64,000 bases of DNA from Cellulomonas wangleii. GTDB taxonomy: Bacteria > Actinomycetota > Actinomycetes > Actinomycetales > Cellulomonadaceae. The position numbers and the translations under genes are program-made. The stretch lies in contig NZ_CP074405.1 in assembly GCF_018388445.1 (NCBI RefSeq), positions 1,364,001 to 1,428,000 on the forward strand, given 5' to 3'. Below, piece by piece: positions 15,984 to 25,836 of the stretch. The notes below the pieces were generated by a model. The model searched no databases, was not told where the DNA came from, and saw only the letters and a list, made by a program, of their open reading frames with translations. Within the stretch, counting starts at the first letter, position 1, and every line of letters begins with the position of its first letter.

Positions 15984-17407
15984 CCATGCCCCGACCCGAC
16001 CGCACCCCCTCCACCGGCGCCCGGCGGCGTCCGCTGCAGGCGGTCGTCGCGCTGCTGGCGGCCCTCGCGGTCGCGGCGCCGGCGTTCGTCGCCGCGGGCG
16101 GGCCGGCCGTGGCCGACGACCTGTCCAACAAGCGTGCCGCGGCCGAGCAGCGTGCCGAGGCGGCGGACCAGCGTGCCGCGGACCTCGCCGAGGCGATCGA
16201 GGAGCTCAGCGGCGAGCTGGCCGCCGCCCTGACCCGGCTCGCCGAGGTCGAGGCGCAGCTGCCCGCCGCCCAGGCCGCGCTCGACGCGGCCGTCGCCGCC
16301 GCCCAGGCCGCGCAGCGCGAGGCCGAGATCCTCGCCGCACGCCTGCAGGCCGCGCAGGACGAGGAGGCGGCGATCGTCGAGCAGATCGCTGTCGACGACG
16401 CCCGCGAGCAGGAGATCCGGGTCGCCATCGGCCAGATGGCGCGCGAGGCGTACAAGGGCGGGCGCGACGTCTCCGGGATGAGCGTCGTGCTCGACGCCGA
16501 CAGCTCCCAGGACTTCGTCGAGAAGTACGGGATGGTCTCGACCGCCCTGCGTACGCAGACGCAGGTGCTCGACGAGCTCACCGAGCTGGCCGCCAGGAAC
16601 AAGAACGCCCAGGCGCGGCAGGCGGCGGTCCGCGCGAAGGTGGACGAGCTCAAGGCAGCCGCCGACGTCAAGCTCGAGGAGGCCCGGCAGGCCCAGGCGC
16701 AGGCGGAGACGGCCAAGGCCGAGGTCGAGCGGCTGGTCGCCGAGCAGCAGCAGCGCAAGGCCGACATCGAGTCGCGCAGGTCCGAGGCGGAGGCGCAGGT
16801 CGCGGCCAACGACGCCGAGCGGGCGAAGGTCGCGAGCGAGCTCGCCGCGATCGTCGAGGCCCAGCGCGTGCAGCGCGAGCAGGAGGAGGCCGCGCGCCGT
16901 GCCGCCGCCCAGAACGGAAACGGCAACGGCAACGGCGGTGGCGGTGGTGGCGGGGGCGGTGGTGGCGGCAGCTCCCAGCCCGGAGGTGCCCGACCGGGTG
17001 CCCTGTTCGCCAACCCCACGGCGCACAACCCGATGGTGGTGACCTCGGAGTACGGCAACCGCCTGCACCCCGTGCTGGGCTACTGGCGGCTGCACGCGGG
17101 CATCGACCTGCGCGACCGGTGCGGCGAGCCCGTGTACGCCGCCCGGTCCGGCACCGTGCAGTGGGCCCGGTACCGCGGCGGGTACGGCAACCAGGTCATG
17201 GTCGACCACGGGTGGGTGAACGGCTCGTCGCTCATGTCGAGCTACAACCACCTGTCGTCGTTCAGCGTCGGTGCCGGTGCACGCGTCAGCGCGGGACAGG
17301 TCATCGGCTACGCGGGCAACACCGGCACGTCGGCCGCGTGCCACCTGCACTTCGAGGTGTACCTCAACGGGGGCACCGTGAACCCCTGGCCCTACCTGGG
17401 TCTGTGA
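15980..17407 (+). CDS. Coiled-coil M23 peptidoglycan endopeptidase (FtsEX-linked, EnvC/PcsB-like)
   Basis: 475-residue secreted protein: signal sequence (LQAVVALLAALAVAAPAFVAAG), a long Ala/Glu-rich coiled coil (about residues 45-305), a Gly/Asn linker near residue 320, and a C-terminal LytM/M23 zinc peptidase with HAGIDL and HLHFEVY motifs. The first strand motif (VTSEYGNRLHPVLG) is intact, so the domain is probably catalytic. The coiled-coil plus M23 layout and the ATGA overlap with ftsX indicate that FtsEX activates it, as with EnvC and PcsB systems; whether it cuts or recruits is inferred. Confidence 0.94.
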   Translation: MTMPRPDRTPSTGARRRPLQAVVALLAALAVAAPAFVAAGGPAVADDLSNKRAAAEQRAEAADQRAADLAEAIEELSGELAAALTRLAEVEAQLPAAQAALDAAVAAAQAAQREAEILAARLQAAQDEEAAIVEQIAVDDAREQEIRVAIGQMAREAYKGGRDVSGMSVVLDADSSQDFVEKYGMVSTALRTQTQVLDELTELAARNKNAQARQAAVRAKVDELKAAADVKLEEARQAQAQAETAKAEVERLVAEQQQRKADIESRRSEAEAQVAANDAERAKVASELAAIVEAQRVQREQEEAARRAAAQNGNGNGNGGGGGGGGGGGGSSQPGGARPGALFANPTAHNPMVVTSEYGNRLHPVLGYWRLHAGIDLRDRCGEPVYAARSGTVQWARYRGGYGNQVMVDHGWVNGSSLMSSYNHLSSFSVGAGARVSAGQVIGYAGNTGTSAACHLHFEVYLNGGTVNPWPYLGL

Positions 17408-17547
17408 CGGCAGCGTCGCAATGACCTGGGAGCCGGCCGGGGACCGCCGGTAGGCTCGACCCCGCGGCAACCGCCGCGCCGCGCCCGAGGGGCGCCCCAC
17501 CCGGCGGCCCCGTGCCGCCGACGAGCAGCAGGACGGAGGGCCGTGCC

Positions 17548-18024
17548 GTGGCGAAGGCGAAGGCCGACGGCCGCCAGATGGTCGCCGCCAACCGCAAGGC
17601 CCGGCACGACTACCTCATCCAGGACGTGCTCGAGGCCGGGCTCGTGCTGACGGGCACCGAGGTCAAGGCGCTGCGCGCCGGTCGGGCCTCGCTGGTCGAC
17701 GGCTGGGGCGAGGTCGAGGGCGGCGAGGCCTGGCTGCACGGGGTGCACATCCCGGAGTACTCCCAGGGCACGTGGACCAACCACGCACCGCGGCGCAAGC
17801 GCAAGATGCTGCTGCACCGCGAGGAGATCGAGCGCCTGGAGGCGCGCACGCGCGAGAAGGGGCACACGATCGTGCCCCTCGCGCTGTACTTCCTCGACGG
17901 CCGGGCGAAGGTCGAGATCGCCCTGGCCGTCGGCAAGAAGGACTGGGACAAGCGACAGGCGCTGCGCGAGCGGCAGGACAACCTCGAGGCGCAGCGAGCG
18001 ATCAGGGAGCGACGCGACCGGTGA
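17548..18024 (+). CDS. smpB: SsrA-binding protein SmpB
   Basis: 158-residue tmRNA partner that delivers alanyl-tmRNA to stalled ribosomes. Family motifs are present: [29 protein letters not shown] at the N-terminus, the RNA-binding barrel, and a basic C-terminal tail ([15 protein letters not shown]...RRDR). The GTG at 17548 was chosen by family alignment; the preceding frame is low-complexity. The tmRNA gene itself lies at 26592-26956. The stop overlaps the next gene (GTGA). Confidence 0.97.
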   Translation: MAKAKADGRQMVAANRKARHDYLIQDVLEAGLVLTGTEVKALRAGRASLVDGWGEVEGGEAWLHGVHIPEYSQGTWTNHAPRRKRKMLLHREEIERLEARTREKGHTIVPLALYFLDGRAKVEIALAVGKKDWDKRQALRERQDNLEAQRAIRERRDR

Positions 18025-19937
18025 CGAACGCACGACCAGCCGGACCCGACCCTGTGCTCTCCCGTGCGGTACGACGGCTCGTCGTGCTGGCGCTCGTCGT
18101 GGTCGTCGCGCTCGGCGTCCTGCTGCTGGCGCCGCCCGTCGCGCTCGCCGCCGGCACGCCCGGCGACATGACCAGCGGCCGTGAGATCACGCGCTACGAC
18201 GTCACGGCCGAGGCTGCCGTCGACGGGACGGTGGCCGTCGCGATCGACCTGGACTTCGACTACGGCGACGACCCGGGTCACGGCCCGTACCTGACCTTCC
18301 CCACGCGCGTGTCGTACGACGACGAGCAGGACCGCGTCTTCGAGTTCAGCGACGTGCGGGCCTCGAGCCCCACGGGCGCCCCGGCCGACGTGAACCGCGA
18401 GGACGAGACGTCCGCGATGATCCTGCGGATCGGGGACGAGGACGTCGACGACGTCTCCGGGGTCCAGACGTACCGGGTGGAGTTCACGGTCGAGGGCTGG
18501 ATCAACCCCGCGAACGCGCAGCACTCGGGCGACGAGCTGTACTGGAACGTCATCGGCCCGGGCTGGGAGATCCCCCTGTCGGACCTGTCGGTCACCGTCA
18601 CGGGGCCGGCCACCGTCGAGGGCGTCGCGTGCTTCGTCGGCCCCGAGGGGTCGACGACGCCGTGCGGTTCCGCCACGTCCGCGGGTGACTCCGCGACGTT
18701 CACGCAGGACGTCGTCCCGGTCGGTGACCAGCTCACCACGGTCACGGGGTGGCCGGGCGGCACGTTCCCCGGCGTGCAGCCGATCCTGCGCGACAAGCCG
18801 GACCCGCTGCTGCCGCTGCGTCCTGCGAGCGTGGGCGGTGCGATCGCCGCCGTGATCGTGCTGCTCGGCGGCGGGCTGGCGGTGAGCAAGGTCCGCCGGA
18901 CCGGCCGGGACCGCGCGTACCTGGGCCTGACCCCGGGCCTGCGACCGGCCGCGGGCATGGAGGTGCCGACCGGGCACCGCGACCGCCGCACGCCCGTGAG
19001 CGTGGAGTTCCAGCCGCCCGAGGGGACGCGGCCGGGGGAGATCGGCACGCTCGTCGACGAGAAGGCCGACCCCGTGGATGTGACCGCCACGATCATCGAC
19101 CTGGCCGTGCGCGGATGGTTGCGCATCGAGGAGGTGCCGCGCTCGAAGCCCGGGAAGAAGCCGAAGGACTGGACGCTCGTGCGACTGCGGTCCGGCACCG
19201 AGGGCCTGCTGCCGTTCGAGGCCACGCTGCTCGGCGACCTCTTCCGCACGGGTGACGAGGTCCGGCTCTCGGAGCTGCGGACGACCTTCGCGGCGTCGCT
19301 GGCCAAGGTGCAGGACATGCTGTACCAGCACGTGACCAGCGTGGGGTGGTTCCGCGCCAACCCGAAGAGCGTGCGCACCGCGTGGATCGTCGTGGGCGTC
19401 CTGCTCGCCGTGGTCGGCGGGCTCGGCCTCATGATCGGCATGGCGGTCGGTGTCGTGCCCGGTCTCGCGCTCGTCGGCGTCGCGCTGCTGCTGGTCGGCA
19501 TCCTGGTCCTCGTGCTCAGCGGCTCGGCGCCCGCCCGCACGGCGGACGGCACCGCGGTGCTCGCCCAGGCGCTCGGCTTCCGCCGCTACCTGGCGACCGC
19601 CGAGGCGAACCAGATCCGGTTCGAGGAGGGGCAGGACATCTTCAGCCGGTACCTGCCCTACGCGATCGTCTTCGGCCTCGCGGACCGCTGGTCGCGCGTG
19701 TTCGCCGAGCTCGCGGCGCAGGGCGTGGTGGTCGCCGCCCCCACGTGGTACGTCGGCACGTACGCGTACGGCACAGGGTTCTGGGGCACCGGGTTCGTCG
19801 GTGCGATCGACAGGTTCGAGTCGATCACCACGGCGGCGATCAGCGCACCCACGCCCGGGACGTCGGGTGGCTCCGGGCTCGGCGGCGGTGGGTTCTCCGG
19901 CGGGGGCGTCGGCGGCGGGGGTGGCGGCGGCTGGTGA
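18021..19937 (+). CDS. DUF2207 membrane protein
   Basis: 638-residue DUF2207 protein of unknown function. A signal/anchor segment ([24 protein letters not shown]) leads to a beta-rich extracytoplasmic domain (about residues 50-265), a membrane helix ([17 protein letters not shown]), a cytoplasmic winged-helix-like region ([20 protein letters not shown]), two more helices near residue 460, and a Gly-rich tail ([18 protein letters not shown]). This architecture is typical of the family in Gram-positives. It is translationally coupled to smpB, which is probably genomic convenience. Confidence 0.88.
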   Translation: MTNARPAGPDPVLSRAVRRLVVLALVVVVALGVLLLAPPVALAAGTPGDMTSGREITRYDVTAEAAVDGTVAVAIDLDFDYGDDPGHGPYLTFPTRVSYDDEQDRVFEFSDVRASSPTGAPADVNREDETSAMILRIGDEDVDDVSGVQTYRVEFTVEGWINPANAQHSGDELYWNVIGPGWEIPLSDLSVTVTGPATVEGVACFVGPEGSTTPCGSATSAGDSATFTQDVVPVGDQLTTVTGWPGGTFPGVQPILRDKPDPLLPLRPASVGGAIAAVIVLLGGGLAVSKVRRTGRDRAYLGLTPGLRPAAGMEVPTGHRDRRTPVSVEFQPPEGTRPGEIGTLVDEKADPVDVTATIIDLAVRGWLRIEEVPRSKPGKKPKDWTLVRLRSGTEGLLPFEATLLGDLFRTGDEVRLSELRTTFAASLAKVQDMLYQHVTSVGWFRANPKSVRTAWIVVGVLLAVVGGLGLMIGMAVGVVPGLALVGVALLLVGILVLVLSGSAPARTADGTAVLAQALGFRRYLATAEANQIRFEEGQDIFSRYLPYAIVFGLADRWSRVFAELAAQGVVVAAPTWYVGTYAYGTGFWGTGFVGAIDRFESITTAAISAPTPGTSGGSGLGGGGFSGGGVGGGGGGGW

Positions 19938-19964
19938 GCCGCCGGCCGCGTCCGGGCCGTGCGC

Positions 19965-21320
19965 TCAGGCTGCGGAGCCCTCGCCGGGTGACGCCGGCGC
20001 GGCCTCACCCGTCTGCCGCAGCGCGTTGCGGGCCACCACCTGCTGCCAGGTCGACGCGCGCTCGGCACGGCCGCGGCCGACGAACGAGACGGCCCAGTGC
20101 AGGAGCGTCGTCAGGCGGTTCTTGAACCCCACCAGGTACACCAGGTGGACGCCCAGCCACAGCGCCCACGCCGTGACGCCGGCCGTGCGCACGGGCCCCA
20201 CCTGCGCAACGGCGAAGAACCGGGACACGGTCGACATGCTGCCCTTGTCCCGGTAGACGAACGGCTGCCCGGTCGGCTCGCCCTGCACCCGCCGGCGGAT
20301 CTGGTCGGCCGCGTGCCGGCCGCTCTGGATGGCGACCTGCGCGACACCCGGCAGCCTGCCGTTGAGCATGAGGTCCCCGACGACGAACACCTCGGGGTGG
20401 CCCGGCAGCGAGCAGTCCGGCTCGACCGGGACACGCCCGGCGCGGTCCGTCTCGACCCCCGCACGGTCGGCGAGCACCCGCCCGATCGGTGCCCCGGCCA
20501 CGCCGGCCGCCCAGACCTTGCAGGCGGACGGCACGGTCCGCCGGTGCCCGTCGCCGTTCTCGACCGTGACGGTCAGCTCGTCGACGTCCACGACCTTCCA
20601 GCCCGTCCAGACCTCGACACCGACGCGCACGAGCTCGGTCGCCGCGGCGGTGGACAGGCGCTCCGGGTACCCGGGCAGCACCTGGGGGAGGGGGTCGACG
20701 AGCAGCACGCGGGCACGCGTCGGGTCGATGCGGCGGAACTGGCCGCGCAGTACCCGGTGCGCCAGCTCGGCGACCTGCCCGGCCATCTCGACACCCGTCG
20801 GCCCGGCCCCGACGACGACGAACGTCAGCAGCCGGTCGACGGTGTCGTCGTCGCCCGAGAGCTCCGCCAGCTCGAAGGCGCCGAGGATCCGGGCACGGAC
20901 CTCGAGCGCGTCGTCCAGGCTCTTCAGACCCGGGGCGTGCTCGGCGAACTGGTCGGCGCCGAAGTACGACTGACCGGCGCCCGCGGCCACCACGAGCGAG
21001 TCGAACCGGGTGCGGCGCAGGCCGAGGACGGACCGGTGGACGACCTCGCGGGCCTCCAGGTCCACGTCCTCGACGACCCCGAGCAGGACGCGCGCGTTGC
21101 GTTGACGCCGCAGCACGTCGCGGGTCGCGGGAGCGATCTCGCCCGAGGAGAGGATGCCGGTCGCGACCTGGTACAGCAGCGGCTGGAACAGGTGGTGGTT
21201 CACGCCGCTGACCACGGTGACGCGCACACCCGGCACGTCGGCCAGCGCGCGGGTCGCGAACAGCCCGCCGAACCCGGAGCCCACGACGACCACGTCGTGG
21301 GGGCGTCGCGTCGTCCTCAT
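19965..21320 (-). CDS. Type II NADH:quinone oxidoreductase-like flavoprotein
   Basis: 451-residue NDH-2-type enzyme that passes electrons from NADH to quinone without pumping protons. The FAD-binding motif is VVVGSGFGGLFATRAL near the N-terminus and the NAD-binding motif is FVVVGAGPTGVEMAGQVAEL in the middle; VFVVGDLM is the second FAD contact. The C-terminal part (AWALWLGVHLVYLVGFKNRLTTLLHW) is the hydrophobic or amphipathic membrane-binding region. A strong GGAGG stands before ATG 21320. It is divergent from recQ. Confidence 0.92.
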   Translation of the reverse strand: MRTTRRPHDVVVVGSGFGGLFATRALADVPGVRVTVVSGVNHHLFQPLLYQVATGILSSGEIAPATRDVLRRQRNARVLLGVVEDVDLEAREVVHRSVLGLRRTRFDSLVVAAGAGQSYFGADQFAEHAPGLKSLDDALEVRARILGAFELAELSGDDDTVDRLLTFVVVGAGPTGVEMAGQVAELAHRVLRGQFRRIDPTRARVLLVDPLPQVLPGYPERLSTAAATELVRVGVEVWTGWKVVDVDELTVTVENGDGHRRTVPSACKVWAAGVAGAPIGRVLADRAGVETDRAGRVPVEPDCSLPGHPEVFVVGDLMLNGRLPGVAQVAIQSGRHAADQIRRRVQGEPTGQPFVYRDKGSMSTVSRFFAVAQVGPVRTAGVTAWALWLGVHLVYLVGFKNRLTTLLHWAVSFVGRGRAERASTWQQVVARNALRQTGEAAPASPGEGSAA

Positions 21321-21508
21321 GCGAGACCTCCTGAGCCCGGGCCGGGCCGCGGGCTTCGCGGCGCGCCACCGGTCCCGACGGTACGGGCCCGGCACGGCAC
21401 CCGCGCGGTGGGCGCGACACCTGTGGCTGCACGGCGACGGGACCGCGCTCACCGCGCGCGCGGGCGCCGCCGCGGGTAGACATCACCCCGGATCCGACGA
21501 GAGGGACG

Positions 21509-23122
21509 GTGGGCGTGACCGAGGACCGGGAGCTGGACGAGGCCGTGGGCCGGGTGCTGGGCGAGGGAACCGCGCTGCGGCAGGCGCAGCGCGACGCCCT
21601 CGCGGGGCTCGACACCCATGACACGGTGCTGGTGGCCCGCACGGGTGCGGGCAAGACCGCGGTGTACGCGATCGCGACCCTCGTCGCGGCGCGGCTCACC
21701 GTGGTGGTGTCGCCGTTGATCGCGCTGCAGCGCGACCAGGAGCGGGCCCTGCGGGAGTCCGGGCTGCGGGTGTCGTCCGTGAGCTCGGTGCGGACCGCCG
21801 CCCAGCAGCGCGACGCCCTGGCCGCGGCCGCGTCCGGCGACCTCGACGTGCTGCTCCTGGGGCCCGAGCAGCTCCAGCGCGAGGTGGTCCTCGAGGCGCT
21901 GACGGGCGCCGACGTGGGTCTCGTCGTCGTGGACGAGGCGCACTGCGTCGCCGAGTGGGGCCACGACTTCCGGCCCGACTACCTGCTGGTCGGTGCCGCG
22001 ACGCGACGGCTCGGTGCACCGCGCATCCTGGCGCTGACGGCGACGGCGTCCACGCACGTGCGCGACGAGATCGTGCGGCTCCTGGGCATGCGGGAACCGC
22101 GCGTGCTGGTGCACGACGCCGACCGGCCCAACATCTGGCTGGGCGCGCGGCCGACCGCGACGGAGGACGAGCGGGACGCCGGCGTGGTCGCCGAGGTCGC
22201 CGCGGAGCCGGGTCCGGTGATCGTCTACGCCCGGACCCGGGCGCACTGCGAGCGGCTGGCCGAGCGGCTCGCGGACGTGCGGCCCGCGCTGGTCTACCAC
22301 GCGGGTCTGCCGGCGGCGGAGCGGGCCGCCACGCAGGACGCCTTCCTGGCCGGCCGGCACGACGTCGTCGTCGCGACGTCCGCGTTCGGCATGGGGATCG
22401 ACCGCGCCGACGTGCGCCTCGTCGTGCACGCGGGGCCGCCCGCCACGCTCGACCAGTACTACCAGGAGGTCGGGCGGGCCGGCCGGGACGGTGAGCCTGC
22501 CCGGGGCCTGGTGCTGCACCGTGCCGAGGACCACGCACTGGCCCGGTACCAGCGCGGTGGCGGCGGCCCGCGTCCCGGCACGCTGGCGAAGGTGCTGACC
22601 GCGCTGGCGGAGGGCCCCGTGGGCCAGCAGGTGCTCGCGGAGCGCGCGGGGCTCGCACGTCGCACCGTCGTCCGTGCCCTCGCGACGCTCGAGCAGGTCG
22701 GGGCGGTCCGGCACGACGACGGGCGCGTGTCGCTGGTCGCCGACGCCGACCCGCGCACCGTCCTGGAGCAGGTGCACGAGCAGGGTGAGCGGCGCGCCCG
22801 GCTGGAGGCGTCGCGGGTCGAGCTCGTCCGGTCCTACACCGACACGACCGACTGCCGGCGCCGCCTGCTGCTGGAGCTGCTGGGGGAGGAGCGCACCGAG
22901 CCGTGCGGCCGCTGCGACAGCTGTGACGCGGGCACGTCCCTGGCCGTCGCCGAGGGGGCCGTCCGCCCCGGGCAGGAGGTGCGGCACCGGGAGTTCGGGG
23001 CCGGCACGGTGAGCGTCGTGGAGCCCGAGCGGGTCACGGTCCTGTTCGAGGAGCGGGGCTACGTCACCCTGGACACGCAGATCGCCCTGGACGCCGAGCT
23101 GCTCGCGCTGGTCGACGGCTGA
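21509..23122 (+). CDS. recQ: RecQ-family DNA helicase with Tudor-like C-terminus
   Basis: 537-residue 3'-5' superfamily 2 DNA helicase. Walker A is ARTGAGKT (43-50), the DEAH box is at 142-145 in VVDEAHCVAEWGHDFRPDY, and motif VI is YYQEVGRAGRDG. A zinc-binding region (CRRR...CGRCDSC) and a winged-helix segment (LAERAGLARRTVVRALATLEQVG) follow. The HRDC domain of longer RecQ proteins is absent. Instead the last ~50 residues (VRHREFGAGTVSVVEPERVTVLFEERGYVTLD) resemble the Tudor-like tail of UvrD/PcrA helicases. It probably acts in recombinational repair. Confidence 0.93.
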   Translation: MGVTEDRELDEAVGRVLGEGTALRQAQRDALAGLDTHDTVLVARTGAGKTAVYAIATLVAARLTVVVSPLIALQRDQERALRESGLRVSSVSSVRTAAQQRDALAAAASGDLDVLLLGPEQLQREVVLEALTGADVGLVVVDEAHCVAEWGHDFRPDYLLVGAATRRLGAPRILALTATASTHVRDEIVRLLGMREPRVLVHDADRPNIWLGARPTATEDERDAGVVAEVAAEPGPVIVYARTRAHCERLAERLADVRPALVYHAGLPAAERAATQDAFLAGRHDVVVATSAFGMGIDRADVRLVVHAGPPATLDQYYQEVGRAGRDGEPARGLVLHRAEDHALARYQRGGGGPRPGTLAKVLTALAEGPVGQQVLAERAGLARRTVVRALATLEQVGAVRHDDGRVSLVADADPRTVLEQVHEQGERRARLEASRVELVRSYTDTTDCRRRLLLELLGEERTEPCGRCDSCDAGTSLAVAEGAVRPGQEVRHREFGAGTVSVVEPERVTVLFEERGYVTLDTQIALDAELLALVDG

Positions 23123-23224
23123 GACCCGCGCAGCGCGCGACGGAGGCGATCCGTGCGGCTCCTGCGGTTGCCGGGTCGCCGCACGTCCCGCACCGTGGGA
23201 CGACGGCACGACAGGAGGAGCGGC

Positions 23225-23461
23225 ATGAGTACACCGACGAGCCCCGACCCCGACCCGGCCACCACGCCCGGCCTGGAGCCGGGCGGCTCCGTGGCTCCCG
23301 GTGACACACCGCCGGGGGAGTCGTCGACGTCCGGTGCGTCCGACCACCAGCCCGCGACCGGGTCGCGGGGCGCCAACTGGGCGGCCTACGTGATCATCGG
23401 CGTCGTCGTGGCATTCGCCGTGCTGTTCTTCGTCGGGTACGCGATCGGCCTGGCGGACTGA
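23225..23461 (+). CDS. Small single-helix membrane protein
   Basis: 78-residue hypothetical protein. About 50 residues of Pro/Ser/Thr/Gly-rich, likely disordered sequence precede one hydrophobic helix (WAAYVIIGVVVAFAVLFFVGYAIGL) and end with two or three residues. AGGAG lies before the ATG at 23225. It is not a known family; it is probably a tail-anchored or C-in protein. Confidence 0.75.
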   Translation: MSTPTSPDPDPATTPGLEPGGSVAPGDTPPGESSTSGASDHQPATGSRGANWAAYVIIGVVVAFAVLFFVGYAIGLAD

Positions 23462-23505
23462 CGGAGCACGGACCTGGGGCCCAGGTGGCCGCGGGTGCCG
23501 CGCCC

Positions 23506-23511
23506 TAGCCT
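23506..23511 (+). promoter_or_regulatory. -10 element of a likely leaderless promoter (YwiC-like gene)
   Basis: TAGCCT stands six bases before the ATG at 23518 and no ribosome binding site intervenes. Transcription would begin at the A of the ATG. Confidence 0.6.
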
Positions 23512-23517
23512 GCCGGG

Positions 23518-24315
23518 ATGAGCGCCTCCACCCCGGCCTCGTCCCCGGCGCCGGTCCGCGACGTGCGCCCTGCGCGCCCCCGCCGCCGACGGCCCGGTCC
23601 GGGCTGGGTGCCGCGCCAGCACGGTGCGTGGGCGATGCTCGTCGTCCCGCCGGTCGTCGGCGGGGTCCTCGGCGGGTGGTCGTGGCGGCACGTGCTGCTG
23701 CTGGTCGCCTGGCTGGTCGGGTACCTCGCGTACCACGCCGCCGGGCTGTGGCTGAGGTCGGGGCGCAAGGTCCGCTACCGGGCGCCGGTCGCGGTGTACG
23801 GCGCCGCCGGTCTGATGCTGCTCGGGGTCCTGCTCGGCGTCGCGCCGCACCTGCTGCTGTGGGCGCCGGCGTTCGCCCCGCTGCTCGGCGTGAGCCTCTA
23901 CGCCTCGCTGCGCCGCGCCGACCGCTCGTGGTGGAACGACACCGTCACCGTGCTCGCGGCCGCGCTGCTCACGCCGGTGGCCGCGGGCCTGGGTACCGGC
24001 GACCCGCGGTCCGGTGCCGTGTGGACCGCCACCGTGGTGCTGGCCGTGTACTTCCTCGGGACCGTGCCGTACGTGAAGTCGCTGATCCGTGAGCGGGACG
24101 ACCCGCGGGTCCTGCGGGGTTCCGTGGTCTACCACGTGGTGGCCGCCGCGGCGGGGGCACTGGTGCATCCGCTGCTCGGGTTCGTGGGCGCGCTGCTGGC
24201 GCTGCGTGCCTGGCTGGTGCCGCACCGGTGGCCGCAGGTGCGGCCGGCGGTGATCGGTGCGGGGGAGGTCGTCGCGACCCTCGCCGTGACGGCGGCCGTG
24301 CTGCTCGCCGTGTGA
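23518..24315 (+). CDS. YwiC-like integral membrane protein
   Basis: 265-residue polytopic membrane protein of the YwiC-like family, with the family signature WVPRQHGAWAMLVVPPVVGG after a basic N-terminus and about seven hydrophobic segments. The function is not established; in Bacillus ywiC lies near respiratory nitrate-reduction genes. The gene appears to be transcribed without a leader from TAGCCT at 23506. It converges on the DNA ligase gene with a 19-base gap. Confidence 0.88.
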   Translation: MSASTPASSPAPVRDVRPARPRRRRPGPGWVPRQHGAWAMLVVPPVVGGVLGGWSWRHVLLLVAWLVGYLAYHAAGLWLRSGRKVRYRAPVAVYGAAGLMLLGVLLGVAPHLLLWAPAFAPLLGVSLYASLRRADRSWWNDTVTVLAAALLTPVAAGLGTGDPRSGAVWTATVVLAVYFLGTVPYVKSLIRERDDPRVLRGSVVYHVVAAAAGALVHPLLGFVGALLALRAWLVPHRWPQVRPAVIGAGEVVATLAVTAAVLLAV

Positions 24316-24334
24316 GCGACGCCGTACCGGGATC

Positions 24335-25396
24335 TCAGGGGCCGAGGACGTCGGCCAGGTCGTACCGGACCGGCTCGTCGAGCTGGGCGTAGGTGCACGA
24401 GCGGGGCTCACGGTCCGGCCGCCACCGGCGGAACTGCGCGGTGTGGCGGAAGCGGTCGCCCTCCATGTGGTCGTACGCGACCTCCACGACCAGCTCGGGG
24501 CGCAGCGGGACGAACGACAGGTCCTTGCCCGCGCTCCAGCGGCTCACCGCACCGGGCATGCGTCGGTCGGCGTGCGCGGCCTGGTCCGCCCAGGCGCCCC
24601 ACGGGTGGTCGGCCAGGTCGACGTCCCGGTAGGGCGCGAGGTCGTCGAGCAGGGTGCGCCGGCGGGCCATCGGGAACGACGCGCTGACACCGACGTGCTG
24701 CAGGTGGCCCTCGTCGTTCCACAGGCCCAGCAGCAGCGAGCCGACCACGTCGCCGGACTTGTGCCACCGGAAGCCGGCGACGACGCAGTCGGCCGTGCGC
24801 TCGTGCTTGATCTTGAACATCGCCCGCTTGTCCTGCTGGTACGGCGCGCCCAGCGGCTTGGCGACGACGCCGTCGAGGCCGGCCCCCTCGAACTGCCGGA
24901 ACCACGCCTGGGCCTCGGCCATGTCGGAGGTGGCGCGCGTGACGTGGACCGGGGGACGGGCGCCGGCGAGCGCGTCGACCAGGAGCGCACGGCGCTCCGA
25001 GAACGGCCGGTGCGTGAGGTCCTCGTCGCCGAGGGCCAGCAGGTCGAACGCGACGAACGACGTGGGTGTCTGCTCCGCCAGGAGCTTCACCCGGCTGGCC
25101 GCCGGGTGGATGCGCTGTTGCAGGGCGTCGAAGTCGAGGCGGTCGCCGGAGACCAGGACGATCTCGCCGTCGACGACGCACCGCTCCGGCAGGTTCGCCT
25201 TCAGCGACTCGACCAGCTCGGGGAAGTAACGGGTCATCGGCTTCTCGTTGCGGCTGCCGAGCTCCACGTCGTCACCGTCGCGGAACACGATCGTGCGGAA
25301 GCCGTCCCACTTCGGCTCGACGTGCCCGGTGTCGGGGATCTCCTTGACCGACTTCGCGAGCATCGGCGCGACGGGCGGCATCACCGGCAGGTCCAT
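24335..25396 (-). CDS. ATP-dependent DNA ligase (LigC-type)
   Basis: 353-residue stand-alone ATP-dependent ligase. The nucleotidyl-acceptor Lys is in EPKWDGFR near residue 29; other nucleotidyltransferase motifs are VVDGEIV, LDGVVAK and FKIKHERTADCVV, followed by an OB-fold domain. The length matches mycobacterial LigC, which has no polymerase or nuclease module. LigC proteins act in base-excision or non-canonical repair. ATG 25396 is preceded by CACGAT and six bases (leaderless layout). No Ku gene is in the window. Confidence 0.93.
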   Translation of the reverse strand: MDLPVMPPVAPMLAKSVKEIPDTGHVEPKWDGFRTIVFRDGDDVELGSRNEKPMTRYFPELVESLKANLPERCVVDGEIVLVSGDRLDFDALQQRIHPAASRVKLLAEQTPTSFVAFDLLALGDEDLTHRPFSERRALLVDALAGARPPVHVTRATSDMAEAQAWFRQFEGAGLDGVVAKPLGAPYQQDKRAMFKIKHERTADCVVAGFRWHKSGDVVGSLLLGLWNDEGHLQHVGVSASFPMARRRTLLDDLAPYRDVDLADHPWGAWADQAAHADRRMPGAVSRWSAGKDLSFVPLRPELVVEVAYDHMEGDRFRHTAQFRRWRPDREPRSCTYAQLDEPVRYDLADVLGP

Positions 25397-25531
25397 GAGG
25401 CCATCGTGGAGGACGGCACCGACATGTGCACCGGGGCGCGCGATCCGGAGGACGGGCACGCCCGGCCCCGGCGCGCGCCGCCGCGCATGCCGCCCTACGG
25501 TGGGACGCCACGACCACGGAGGTGGACAGCC

Positions 25532-25693
25532 ATGGGATACCTGGGCAGAGCGATGAAGAGCGGACTCGCGCTGAAGGCGGCACAGATCGCCCGGCGCGAG
25601 ATGGCGAAGCCGGAGAACCAGCGCAGGGCCAAGGAGCTCCTGGCGAAGGTCACGCGTCGAGGCGGCCCGGCCGGACGGCCCGGGGCGCGCTGA
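25532..25693 (+). CDS. Small basic protein, hypothetical
   Basis: 53-residue Lys/Arg-rich protein (MGYLGRAMKSGLALKAAQIARR...), predicted helical and soluble. GGAGG at 8-base spacing before the ATG and G/C-ending codons support it as real. I do not recognise a family. Confidence 0.65.
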   Translation: MGYLGRAMKSGLALKAAQIARREMAKPENQRRAKELLAKVTRRGGPAGRPGAR

Positions 25694-25836
25694 CCACGTC
25701 CCCGTCGCCGGCGTCCCACCGGTGCGCCGTCCGGTCCACAGGTGGGTCCTAGGTCGATCTCAGCACGTTCCAGGATCAGGGAGGTGTCCTGTCATGCAGC
25801 AGGCGCCGTCGGGGCGCCGACGGAAGGAGCAGCAGC

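Noticed and set aside
16915-16980. Mobile-element or slippage scar at the GGT/GGC-rich stretch
   Set aside because: It encodes the Asn/Gly linker of the M23 hydrolase and is in frame.
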